DNA from: Myxococcales bacterium
GTDB lineage: Bacteria; Myxococcota_A; Polyangia; Polyangiales; Ga0077539
Reading direction: 5' to 3'
NCBI GenBank assembly: GCA_016793325.1
Contig: JAEUKI010000040.1
Span: forward strand, 248,001-312,000
DNA: 64,000 bases
Shown: one piece after another, positions 18,042 to 25,290 of the stretch
Position numbering within the stretch: position 1 is the stretch's first letter
Layout: each line of letters opens with the position of its first letter
Notes under the pieces: model-generated
The model's input: only the letters and a program-made list of their open reading frames with translations
The model's database searches: none
What the model was told of the DNA's origin: nothing
Program-made: the position numbers and the translations under genes

Positions 18042-19766
18042 TCAGCCGATCGTCTCGCTCTGGCAGCGGGTCGAGCATCCGTCGCCGTTGAGCATGTTGC
18101 CGTCGTCGCACTGCTCGCCGTCTTCGCGCTGGATCATTCCGTCGCCGCAGAAGCGGGCGCGCATGCGGCAGCCCGGCATGCAGCCGTTGTACATGCCGTT
18201 GTTCATTCCGTCGTCGCACGCTTCTTCGCGGGTGACGATGCCGTCGCCGCAGTTGGGCGAGCACTGCGATCGCGGGAGGTTGAACCCACCCAACGTGAGC
18301 CGATAGTTGCTCTGCGTGGTGTGTCGCTCGGCTTGAAACAACACGATCTCGTACACGCGACCGGCGGTGAGCCCGAAGCGCGTCGCCGCTGCGGCGTCGA
18401 GCGTGACGCCGTCGCTCTCGGCGCCGTGGACGCCGCCGAGGTCCACGGCGAGCCTCCCGTTGATGAAGACCCAGACGTCGTCGTCGCCAGTGAAGTCGAG
18501 TCGCTCGCCGCCTGCGTACTGAAACCAGTACCGAAGCTCGCTGGTGAAGTGAAAATTGTGCCCTCCGTCGCGGCCCGACTCGCGGCCCATCGCGACCCAC
18601 CCGCGCCCGTCGAGCGGAAAGAAGTCGCTGTTGTCGTAGCGATACACGCCAGCGCTCACGCGATCGAGCCGCAGTCGATCGACGAGCGTCACGTTGACGC
18701 CCATCGTGTCGCGGTACCACTGGTCGAAGGGCGTGCGTCCGTTGGTGGTGCTCGTCGTGCCCATGGGCATCGCGTAGACGGGCTTGCGATCCATGCCGAG
18801 CATGGCGGCGACGATCCCGCGCTCGGAGCCCGTTCGATACTGAAAGTCCGGGTGTCCTCCCATGAGATCGGACCCGAGAAAGTCCCGATACACGATGGGA
18901 ACGGTCACCGACGCGGGCTCCATCGGCCGGACCATCGCGCAGTCGTAGCCCATCTCGCGCGTGCACGTGGGGCTGCATCCGTCGTTGGCGCGCGTGTTTC
19001 CATCGTCGCACTGCTCGGGCGCGAGCAAGACGCCGTCGCCGCACTGCGTGGTGCAGCCGCTGCTCGTGCACTCGGGCTCGCGACGGCACTGGAAGCACCC
19101 GTCTCCCGGGAGCGCGTTTCCGTCGTCGCACTGCTCGGTGCCCTGGGTCATGCGATCGCCGCACGTGATGCGACGGCACATCATTCCAGGCGTTTCGCAG
19201 AGAAATCCGTCTTCGAGGGCGCACGTCGCGCTGCACCCATCGCCGCCCATCATGTTGTTGTCGTCGCACTCTTCGACGTCCGCGCGAACGCCATCGCCGC
19301 AGCGCTCTGCGCGACACGCGACCCCTTGCAGCGGGCACACATAGCCGCGCTCGACCGTGCACATCGCGCTGCACCCATCGCCGTCGGCCATGTTGCGGTC
19401 GTCGCACTGCTCGGGGCCGCCGATGCGTCCGTCGCCGCACACCGCGGTGGTTCGACACGGCATGCCCGGCGTCGGGCAGAGCCAGTCCATTTCGACGCGC
19501 AAGCAGTCGCCGCGGCAACCGTCACCCGAGCGCGTGTTGTTGTCGTCGCAGACTTCACCCGCTGCGAGCACGCCGTCGCCGCACACCATCGGCACGGGAG
19601 GGCGATCGCTCGTCGGCGCGTCGAGCGACCCGTCGCTTGTGACGGTGGGGACGTCCATCGAAGCGTCGGTCGAACGCACGTCGTTGGGAGCCGTCACGCC
19701 GCTGTCACACGCCGCCAGCACGACACAGCTCGAGAGCAGCGAACGCCATCGCACGGCAAGGGTCAT
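18042..19766 (-). CDS. fibro-slime domain lipoprotein with Cys-rich myxobacterial repeats
   Basis: 574-aa extracellular lipoprotein. Signal MTLAVRWRSLLSSCVVLAAC, lipobox Cys at 20. Seven repeats of the CGDGxxxxxEQCDDGNxxxGDGC type (Myxo disulfide repeat, TIGR02232-like): five before and two after a central fibro-slime/PA14-like domain. That domain is marked by VPIVYRDFLGSD, FDQWYRDTMGVN, ELRYWFQYAGGE, FTGDDDVWVFINGRLAVDLGGVH and VYEIVLFQAERHTTQSN. Such domains occur in secreted adhesins and carbohydrate-binding proteins. ATG 19766 chosen because it gives a proper signal; the frame extends 12 codons further. Convergent with the glycosyltransferase gene, 13 bp apart. Confidence 0.88.
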   Translation of the reverse strand: MTLAVRWRSLLSSCVVLAACDSGVTAPNDVRSTDASMDVPTVTSDGSLDAPTSDRPPVPMVCGDGVLAAGEVCDDNNTRSGDGCRGDCLRVEMDWLCPTPGMPCRTTAVCGDGRIGGPEQCDDRNMADGDGCSAMCTVERGYVCPLQGVACRAERCGDGVRADVEECDDNNMMGGDGCSATCALEDGFLCETPGMMCRRITCGDRMTQGTEQCDDGNALPGDGCFQCRREPECTSSGCTTQCGDGVLLAPEQCDDGNTRANDGCSPTCTREMGYDCAMVRPMEPASVTVPIVYRDFLGSDLMGGHPDFQYRTGSERGIVAAMLGMDRKPVYAMPMGTTSTTNGRTPFDQWYRDTMGVNVTLVDRLRLDRVSAGVYRYDNSDFFPLDGRGWVAMGRESGRDGGHNFHFTSELRYWFQYAGGERLDFTGDDDVWVFINGRLAVDLGGVHGAESDGVTLDAAAATRFGLTAGRVYEIVLFQAERHTTQSNYRLTLGGFNLPRSQCSPNCGDGIVTREEACDDGMNNGMYNGCMPGCRMRARFCGDGMIQREDGEQCDDGNMLNGDGCSTRCQSETIG

Positions 19767-19886
19767 GCACTTGTAGATGACCGACGCGGCACTCCGCGTC
19801 AATGCTGAGAATCACCGAGCGAAATACGCGACAGCGCCGCGCGACCGAAGTCATCGCGACGTCGCTTCACTGATACCCTCTCGCGC

Positions 19887-20576
19887 ATGATGGGCAGCGG
19901 AACGTTCGAGGGCACGGCGATGTTCTTCTTCGATCGATGGAGCGCGCCGGTGCGCGACGCGCTCGTCGCAGAAGACCCGACCATCGATGGACCGGCGACC
20001 ATGGCCGCGATCGAAGCGCAGTATCGCGCGCTGATTCCGCAGATGAGCGACCCGGGGCTGTTCGCTCCGTTGCTGCGCGTCTTCGTGATCAACGGAGCTG
20101 TGTACATCGCGACGTACCTCGCGCTCGCGCCCAAGGGCTTCGCGCCCGAGCGCGCGTGGAAGGTGTGCGAAGACGCGACGCGCAGGTTTTGTGCGGCGTT
20201 TTCGAAGATCGAAGACACGATCGTGACCGACACGATGTTCTCGCCGATCATGGCGGACTACCTGCGGTGGGAGGGATCGCGCACCGAGCGAGAGCCCATC
20301 GGAGAGTGGGTCTACCAGTACGTTCCGGGCGTCGAGGGGCAGTTCAACTACGGGGTGAACTTCGAGCGCTGCGCGCTGCGCGCGCTCGCGACCAAGGTGG
20401 GCACCGAAGCGTTCGCCCCGTACGTGTGCCTCGGGGACATTCCTCTCAGCGAAGCGTTTGGCCTCGGGCTGCACCGCACGCAGACGCTCGCTCAAGACGG
20501 AAAGCCCTGCGATTTTCGGTTCGAACGCGGCGCGCCGACGGTCGTGAAGAAGCACCTCCCCGTGCTCGCGCCGTGA
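19887..20576 (+). CDS. ATC-hydrolase-like protein (PF14196-type)
   Basis: 229 aa, soluble, no signal. The C-terminal CDFRFERG and the general layout (N-terminal helical part, then FNYGVNFERCALRALATKVGTEAFAPYVCLGD) recall the L-2-amino-thiazoline-4-carboxylic acid hydrolase family, in which a CDFRF-like motif is typical. Many members outside pseudomonads have no proven substrate. Start could be either of two tandem ATGs. The next gene follows after 26 bp on the same strand. Confidence 0.55.
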   Translation: MMGSGTFEGTAMFFFDRWSAPVRDALVAEDPTIDGPATMAAIEAQYRALIPQMSDPGLFAPLLRVFVINGAVYIATYLALAPKGFAPERAWKVCEDATRRFCAAFSKIEDTIVTDTMFSPIMADYLRWEGSRTEREPIGEWVYQYVPGVEGQFNYGVNFERCALRALATKVGTEAFAPYVCLGDIPLSEAFGLGLHRTQTLAQDGKPCDFRFERGAPTVVKKHLPVLAP

Positions 20577-20602
20577 GCACGCGCGTGGGACGATCGTCTG
20601 CG

Positions 20603-20983
20603 ATGACACGGTCTCCTGCCGAACTCACCCGCGCCCTCGTCGCCGCCGCGCAGCGCGACCACCAGCTGGTCGAGTTCATGCGCAGCGCCATCAGCGTCGA
20701 CGACCACGATGAGTGCGCGAAGTTCTACTGGACCCTCGACACGTGGGAGCAAAAGGCAGCGGTCATCGAACTCGTGCAGGACAAGATCAGCCCGACGTTG
20801 GCGCCGATCATGCGCGATTTCTTGCGCGCGCCGCTGGGCGACGACGACACGATCTGGCTGGGCAAAGCGATCGCGATCCTGCACTTGCGCGGAAGTTTCT
20901 CTGGATTCAAGGCGCTCTACGACGGCGGCCCGGAGCTCGTCGAACGCGAGGCCCGATCGCTGCTCGCGACATTGGCCCAGTGA
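20603..20983 (+). CDS. small soluble helical protein, unknown
   Basis: 126 aa, mostly amphipathic helices (LTRALVAAAQRDHQLVEFM, YWTLDTWEQKAAVIELVQD, IMRDFLRAPLGDDDTIWLG), reminiscent of HEAT-like or immunity-type helical folds but with no recognised signature. ATG 20603. It follows the ATC-hydrolase-like gene and lies next to the decayed end of the Rhs toxin locus. The 157 bp after its stop hold no visible gene. Confidence 0.6.
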   Translation: MTRSPAELTRALVAAAQRDHQLVEFMRSAISVDDHDECAKFYWTLDTWEQKAAVIELVQDKISPTLAPIMRDFLRAPLGDDDTIWLGKAIAILHLRGSFSGFKALYDGGPELVEREARSLLATLAQ

Positions 20984-21140
20984 CTCTCTGAGCGCGGCGC
21001 AACTCAACTCGCGAGGCGGTCATCCGCAGCCCGCTCGGCGTCGCGATCGTCTGCTCGTGCTGGTGGTTCCAGAAGATCTGCTGCGCCTCGTTCGGCTCCT
21101 ACCAGCCTGCGTCCAACTACAAGACGTCGGCGGAGCTGCC

Positions 21141-21320
21141 TCATTCCTCGCTGTCGACTGGCTGGCGGAGTCGCGTCGCAACCATTCGATTCTTCAGACG
21201 CTCGAATTCGCTTCGCTCCCAGCCCGTGAGCGCTGGACACTCGGACGACTCAACCATCCGAACGAGCTCGACCAACGCAACCTGCAGCATCGCCCAGTCG
21301 ACCGTCGTCAAGTCAACTCG
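21141..21320 (-). pseudogene. 5'-truncated copy of the small gene at 28971-29207
   Basis: The frame ending at 21141 encodes WAMLQVALVELVRMVESSECP followed by ALTGWERSEFERLKNRMV, nearly identical to the C-terminal half of the protein at 28971-29207. The N-terminal half is replaced by an Rhs scrap in another frame, so the copy lacks a normal start. The two copies stand at opposite edges of the toxin locus. Confidence 0.7.
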
Positions 21321-21505
21321 GGATGGACGCTCGCCGCGTGGTAGACGAAGCAACGGACGCCTTCTGCCGTTGTGCTCGCCTCGATGCGTCCCGCGTTGTC
21401 GTACGCGGTCGTCGCCATGCGTCCGTCGGGCGCGATCGAGACCGGAGTTGCGGTGAACATGGTGTTCGCGATCGAGCCGATCGAAAGGTGAGAGGCGAGA
21501 GACAA
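21321..21505 (-). pseudogene. Rhs/YD-repeat scrap
   Basis: About 60 codons with APDGRMATTAYDNAGRIEAS and TTAEGVRCFVYHAA, matching the Rhs protein's APGGRMATIAYDSAGRVE region (DNA near 27720-27850). It has no start, no C-terminal cassette and ends abruptly at the small-gene fragment. It is a recombination or decay remnant of a second Rhs copy. Confidence 0.7.
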
Positions 21506-21576
21506 ACGCTTGCTGCAATGCCCCGCTCGCCGTCGGCATCGAGGCGGCGCGCGTCGGCGGCATCATTCGCGTTGCA

Positions 21577-22161
21577 TCATTCGGAGAACGCAACGACCCA
21601 GCGAACGGCTCCCTCACTGTGCCTCTTCAGCGTTCGCATGAGATCCAGAAGCAGCGGATAGCGCGTCCCGTACTTTGCATCTTCGAACCGTAGTTGGCGA
21701 CGAACCAACGCTCCCCCCTCGACAGCGATGCGTTCACCTCGCTGCAAGTGACGAAGAACTTCGGTATCGATGGTGTCGAGCGGTGGAAATCCTGCGCGGC
21801 CATTCCAGTAGCGCTCGCCCGCTTCGGGCTCAACGATTAACTTCGGCGCATCGTTCACACGAATTGGCCGCGACCAATCAATTGCCTCGAGTTCATCGAG
21901 CGACACCCAAGACTCGCCAAAGAATTCGCTTCGGTGAGCACTCCAGTGCCCAAAGAAGGCCGCGCTCGCGTCCACAGGTACTCCGCGATTTGCGAAGAGC
22001 GGCTCCCAGCCAGTCGAATTCGCCTGTCCGAACAAGAGCGCGCAGAGCTCGCTCGACATGTCGAGCAGCGTGGATGCATCGACGACCCCCTGCCAATAGC
22101 CTGTCCCGCGAATGAGCTCCGCTTCGAGCCACGCGTATGGATCCGCACGAGGTGGTTTCAT
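21577..22161 (-). CDS. candidate immunity protein for toxin cassette 2
   Basis: 194 aa, soluble, rich in Trp and acidic residues (AWLEAELIRGTGYWQG, FFGHWSAHRSEFFGESWVS, GERYWNGRAGFPPLDTID, RWVVAFSE). ATG 22161 has a very good AGGAG 7 nt upstream; a TTG at 22167 is in frame but less likely. It starts 10 nt after the stop of the displaced Rhs toxin tip, the standard position of an immunity gene. Function is inferred from position only; no family recognised. Confidence 0.65.
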   Translation of the reverse strand: MKPPRADPYAWLEAELIRGTGYWQGVVDASTLLDMSSELCALLFGQANSTGWEPLFANRGVPVDASAAFFGHWSAHRSEFFGESWVSLDELEAIDWSRPIRVNDAPKLIVEPEAGERYWNGRAGFPPLDTIDTEVLRHLQRGERIAVEGGALVRRQLRFEDAKYGTRYPLLLDLMRTLKRHSEGAVRWVVAFSE

Positions 22162-22171
22162 TGACAAACTC

Positions 22172-23467
22172 CTAGAAGCTTACAACGAACACGTTTTCAT
22201 GACCGAGGCGATTACGCGCAACGCGTAGCACGTCGTCCGGCGTGCTGCGGGCGAAGACGGCGCGAACACGCACACCTCGCTGCTCCGCGATGAATTGGAG
22301 CTTCTGAAGATTGTGAGCCACTTTGCTCGCCGTCTTCGCGGCACCACCAACGGCAATCAAGTCGCCGGAGCCGGCGATCACGTCGAGGTCCGTCCAACCG
22401 AAGGGCGTAATGACAACTTCATTCGAGACGCGACCTCCAAAGTACTCTGCGATTCGCTCCTCGCGGGACAACCCAAGAAGACGCCGTTGGTCCCCTGTAT
22501 ACCCATTGTGCGCCCGCACTCCCGCTTCGCCGACGAAGAACTCGTGCCTGGCGAAGACCTCGAGGTTGAACACGCTCGTCAACCCACGTGCACTCTCGCG
22601 CACGCTTCGCACGCGCACGGTGCCCTCGCGCGCTTGCAACTCCTCTCCCGCTCGCAGGTCCCCCGCTGCGACCCACCCGTTGCGCGTCGCTGAAAACACG
22701 CGGTGATTCGCGGTCAGCTCCATCGGCGCTCCCCGCTCGAGCTCGACCGCGATCACCCTCACGCCCGTTCGCCGAATCGTCCCCGTCACAGGGCATCGCG
22801 ATCCCGCACTCAACCCAGGTGCAGCGCGCACGCTCGTCACTCGCGCGCTTCCTTCGATGTTCAGCTCGCGTAGCTCGAGCTCGATCGTCGATCCTTCGCG
22901 CGCTCCGTTCGCCTCGACCCACTCGCGCGGTCGCAACAAGTGCAGCACCACGCGGCCCGGCGATCCCTCGTCGCGTGGGCCCATATCCAGCCCGATGTCG
23001 ACCCAATCTTCCGTCGACACGCTCGCGCACTCACTGCTCTCGGGGCCGACTCGATCGCCGAGCGCGACCTCTTCGATCGGTCTCCGACCGCGCTCGGTGT
23101 CCACGAGCGTGCCCTTCACGAAGCAGCCCGTCAGGCAGAACCACGGCGCATTCCACGCGCGAAATAGCCCCGCGAAAATGCCGAACACCGCGCCGCTCTT
23201 CGCCGCGCTCCACACCTGTCCCCAGTCGATGCAGCGCGGACCGTTCAGCGCGATTTGCAGCAGCAAATCCGTCATCGCTCCCCAGATCGCGCCGCTCGCG
23301 ACCTCGGCACCAACAATCAAGACCGCGACGTTTCCATCGATGTCGACGAGGTCGATCGGATCCCCCGCGGCGTACTCGTACACATTCAATCCGCCGCTCA
23401 ATCCGCTGGGGTCCTTCGCGGTCCACCTTCCGCTCTCCGCGTCGTAGTCGCGCGCTCCGAAGCGCAC
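22172..23467 (-). CDS. displaced Rhs C-terminal cassette 2: RHS core end, HINT, toxin tip
   Basis: 431 codons, GTG/M at [19 protein letters not shown], the end of the RHS core. Then a membrane-like linker, a HINT domain from [13 protein letters not shown] to [12 protein letters not shown] (Cys1 and terminal His-Asn present, so autocleavage is possible) and a tip of about 108 residues. The tip contains [19 protein letters not shown] and [17 protein letters not shown]; the D-x-D, distal D and K pattern is reminiscent of restriction-endonuclease-like nucleases (inference). Homology continues upstream to 23533, but an in-frame TGA at 23540 (the stop of the preceding immunity gene) blocks read-through, so expression would need internal initiation. 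Likely a silent reserve cassette. Confidence 0.7.
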   Translation of the reverse strand: MRFGARDYDAESGRWTAKDPSGLSGGLNVYEYAAGDPIDLVDIDGNVAVLIVGAEVASGAIWGAMTDLLLQIALNGPRCIDWGQVWSAAKSGAVFGIFAGLFRAWNAPWFCLTGCFVKGTLVDTERGRRPIEEVALGDRVGPESSECASVSTEDWVDIGLDMGPRDEGSPGRVVLHLLRPREWVEANGAREGSTIELELRELNIEGSARVTSVRAAPGLSAGSRCPVTGTIRRTGVRVIAVELERGAPMELTANHRVFSATRNGWVAAGDLRAGEELQAREGTVRVRSVRESARGLTSVFNLEVFARHEFFVGEAGVRAHNGYTGDQRRLLGLSREERIAEYFGGRVSNEVVITPFGWTDLDVIAGSGDLIAVGGAAKTASKVAHNLQKLQFIAEQRGVRVRAVFARSTPDDVLRVARNRLGHENVFVVSF

Positions 23468-23533
23468 GAGCCCCGTGTCGCTGTCGTAGATCCCGCCCGC
23501 GTACCCGAACGGCTGCCACCCCGGCGCGGTGTC
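22505..23533 (-). repeat. 1.03-kb direct repeat, copy A (RHS core end plus HINT)
   Basis: Nearly identical and gap-free to 25672-26700 at a constant offset of 3,167 bp. It ends upstream exactly where coding for DTAPGWQ begins and downstream at the HINT His-Asn codons, after which the toxin tips differ completely. Confidence 0.85.
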
Positions 23534-23539
23534 GGATGA

Positions 23540-23920
23540 TCACCCCGCTTCGGTACGAGGAAACATCATCACCTTTCGAACTCCAGGCACTTCCGGAGAA
23601 AACGGCGCACTGCCTAGCCAGCGAAGAAGCTCATGAAGATCGACAACAACTCCCATCACAAACCACTCAAAGTCTTCCTGTTGGCATGCACGTCTACCGA
23701 CGAATACTCGGTCTTCAAGTAGTGAGATCCGAAATGAGACGACTCGACCTTCGTACTCGCTCAGCATTCCACTGCGCCAGTCGCTCGACGGCACCGCCTC
23801 TTGATCTCCGAATCGAAGATCTCCGATGCAGATTCCGCGACTGTTCATCCAGGCGGGAAGTGCCTCACAGACAGCCACAAACATCGCGTCTCGACGTACT
23901 CGAACGTCTTCGTTGTTCAT
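23540..23920 (-). CDS. candidate immunity protein for toxin cassette 3
   Basis: 126 aa, soluble (MNNEDVRVRRDAMFVAVCEA, DWRSGMLSEYEGRVVSFR, ACQQEDFEWFVMGVVVDLHE). ATG 23920 has GGGAG 8 nt upstream and lies 5 nt after the stop of toxin tip 3. The ORF can be extended five codons upstream but that would overlap the toxin. The AT content is visibly higher than in housekeeping genes nearby, as expected of transferred toxin cassettes. No family recognised; role inferred from position. Confidence 0.6.
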   Translation of the reverse strand: MNNEDVRVRRDAMFVAVCEALPAWMNSRGICIGDLRFGDQEAVPSSDWRSGMLSEYEGRVVSFRISLLEDRVFVGRRACQQEDFEWFVMGVVVDLHELLRWLGSAPFSPEVPGVRKVMMFPRTEAG

Positions 23921-23925
23921 CCGTA

Positions 23926-24330
23926 TCACTCCCAAATCCAGATGGGTACATCTGACCCGATTCTCGTGAGTTCGAATGCTCGTCGCTGACCGTTTGTCTC
24001 TTCAACGGCCCCTGTCACTGTTAGCAGTCTGCGATCCGAGATCCCGCTGCGATCTAGAGCTCTTTGAATACGAACCGCATCTTCTCGAGTCGGTATCGAT
24101 CCGATGCTTGAAGGCTGTACGTTCGTCACCTTGCCGTTGCTACCAACAAGCGCGCCATGATATCGATAGCTTGGACGTCTTCCAATGGTTTGAAGGAGTT
24201 CGCGGTGACTTCCGTGCTGGGCGTCACTTCCTTTCACGACTCGTACACCACCACGGGGTCCAACAATGACGACCGCAATATCATGTTTTGAATACGCATT
24301 ATGCGCCCGCACACCCGCTTCGCCGACGAA
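23926..24330 (-). pseudogene. toxin tip 3 with only the last residues of HINT
   Basis: The sequence [13 protein letters not shown], identical to the end of the HINT domain in cassette 2, is followed by a tip of about 123 residues (SKHDIAVVIVGPRGGVRVVK, GSHRELLQTIGRRPSYRYHG, EDAVRIQRALDRSGISDRRL, DVPIWIWE). All upstream HINT and Rhs sequence has been replaced at about 24330 by an IS5-type transposase remnant, so there is no start codon. The tip does not match a toxin family I know. Its immunity candidate follows intact. Confidence 0.7.
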
Positions 24331-24680
24331 GTCGTCTTTGCAGAATGACTGTCGAGAACGCCGAGCGACGGCTCGGGCTCGCGGCCCTCTGCAACTCGAG
24401 TCTTCTCTCGCAACACATCGTTGACTCTCTCGAACACCTTTGCGTCTCGCCAAGCGTAGAAGTGATTCTTCACGCTGCTCCACGGAGGGAAGTCCGAAGG
24501 CAACGATCTCCACTGGCACCCCGTTCGTGCTCGGAAGAGCATCGCGTTCAACAGATCTCGCCGATTGTAGACAGGCGTGCGAGGTCCAACCCCATGAGGC
24601 GGGATGAGCGGATCGAGCAGCGACCATTGGGAATCGGTGACGTCGCTCGGATAGTTCGTCGGTCGGCGGGGTGGCTCCAT
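24331..24680 (-). mobile_element. IS5-family transposase, 3'-truncated
   Basis: About 116 codons from ATG 24680: N-terminal DUF4096-type region TDSQWSLLDPLIPP, YNRRDLLNAMLFRARTGCQW, WSSVKNHFYAWRDAKVFERV, then up to the first catalytic Asp in GVLDSHSAKTT. Sequence homology stops at about 24331, where the toxin-3 remnant begins, so the last two DDE acidic residues are missing. A likely left end is near 24727 (minus strand GAGGGTGTTCATTTGGACC); no matching right end is visible. The element is dead. Confidence 0.85.
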
Positions 24681-24886
24681 GGCTGTGTTAACACAGTGCA
24701 ATCAGGTCCAAATGAACACCCTCTCAGTGAAAATCGAGTGATTGGGCTGTTCATTTCGTGTGTCTCTGCGGTCATCGTACCAGAGAGCCCTGTTCCAATT
24801 AGAGAGGCGAATCGAAGTGACGTAAGCGCCTTCGAAGTTGCGTGTCGTGAAGTCGTCTCATGCTGCCGCTCCGCGGTCCGGATCGA

Positions 24887-25258
24887 TTACCCAGCAACGG
24901 CTTCTGTTTCCAGCTGGGCAATCGTAAACGACACCGCACGAATGCCCGACCAAACATGGGAGTGCCGGTCTACCAGTACGCCGTGAATTGCGATTGGCGT
25001 AGCGCACGATTCGAGAGTCATCGTGAACCTGTAGCCGATACGGTCGAGCGCGACCACAACGAACTCCAACGCTCCGCCTAGCGAATCATCGTCAATCGTG
25101 CGAACAAACGAGGCAATCTCATCGTTCAAGCCCGCCTCGCGATGCTTCCTAACTTCCCGTACGGAATAGTATTCGGATGCCGCGCCAAACAACGCCGATG
25201 CCACATCGAAACCACGCGCAGGCTTGTATTGTACATCGAACTGAACTTCGAACTTCAC
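24887..25258 (-). CDS. candidate immunity protein for the type-17-like Rhs toxin
   Basis: 123 aa from GTG 25258, reading VKFEVQFDVQYKPARGFDVA, then ALFGAASEYYSVREVRKH, FVVVALDRIGYRFTMTLES and a beta-rich end. A longer frame exists but overlaps the toxin stop. GAAAGAAG lies just upstream of the GTG. It starts 32 nt after the Rhs stop. The 206 bp between it and the transposase remnant contain only IS-end-like sequence. Role inferred from position. Confidence 0.6.
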   Translation of the reverse strand: MKFEVQFDVQYKPARGFDVASALFGAASEYYSVREVRKHREAGLNDEIASFVRTIDDDSLGGALEFVVVALDRIGYRFTMTLESCATPIAIHGVLVDRHSHVWSGIRAVSFTIAQLETEAVAG

Positions 25259-25290
25259 GTCGACTTCTTTCGCCTCATGGGACTCACAGG

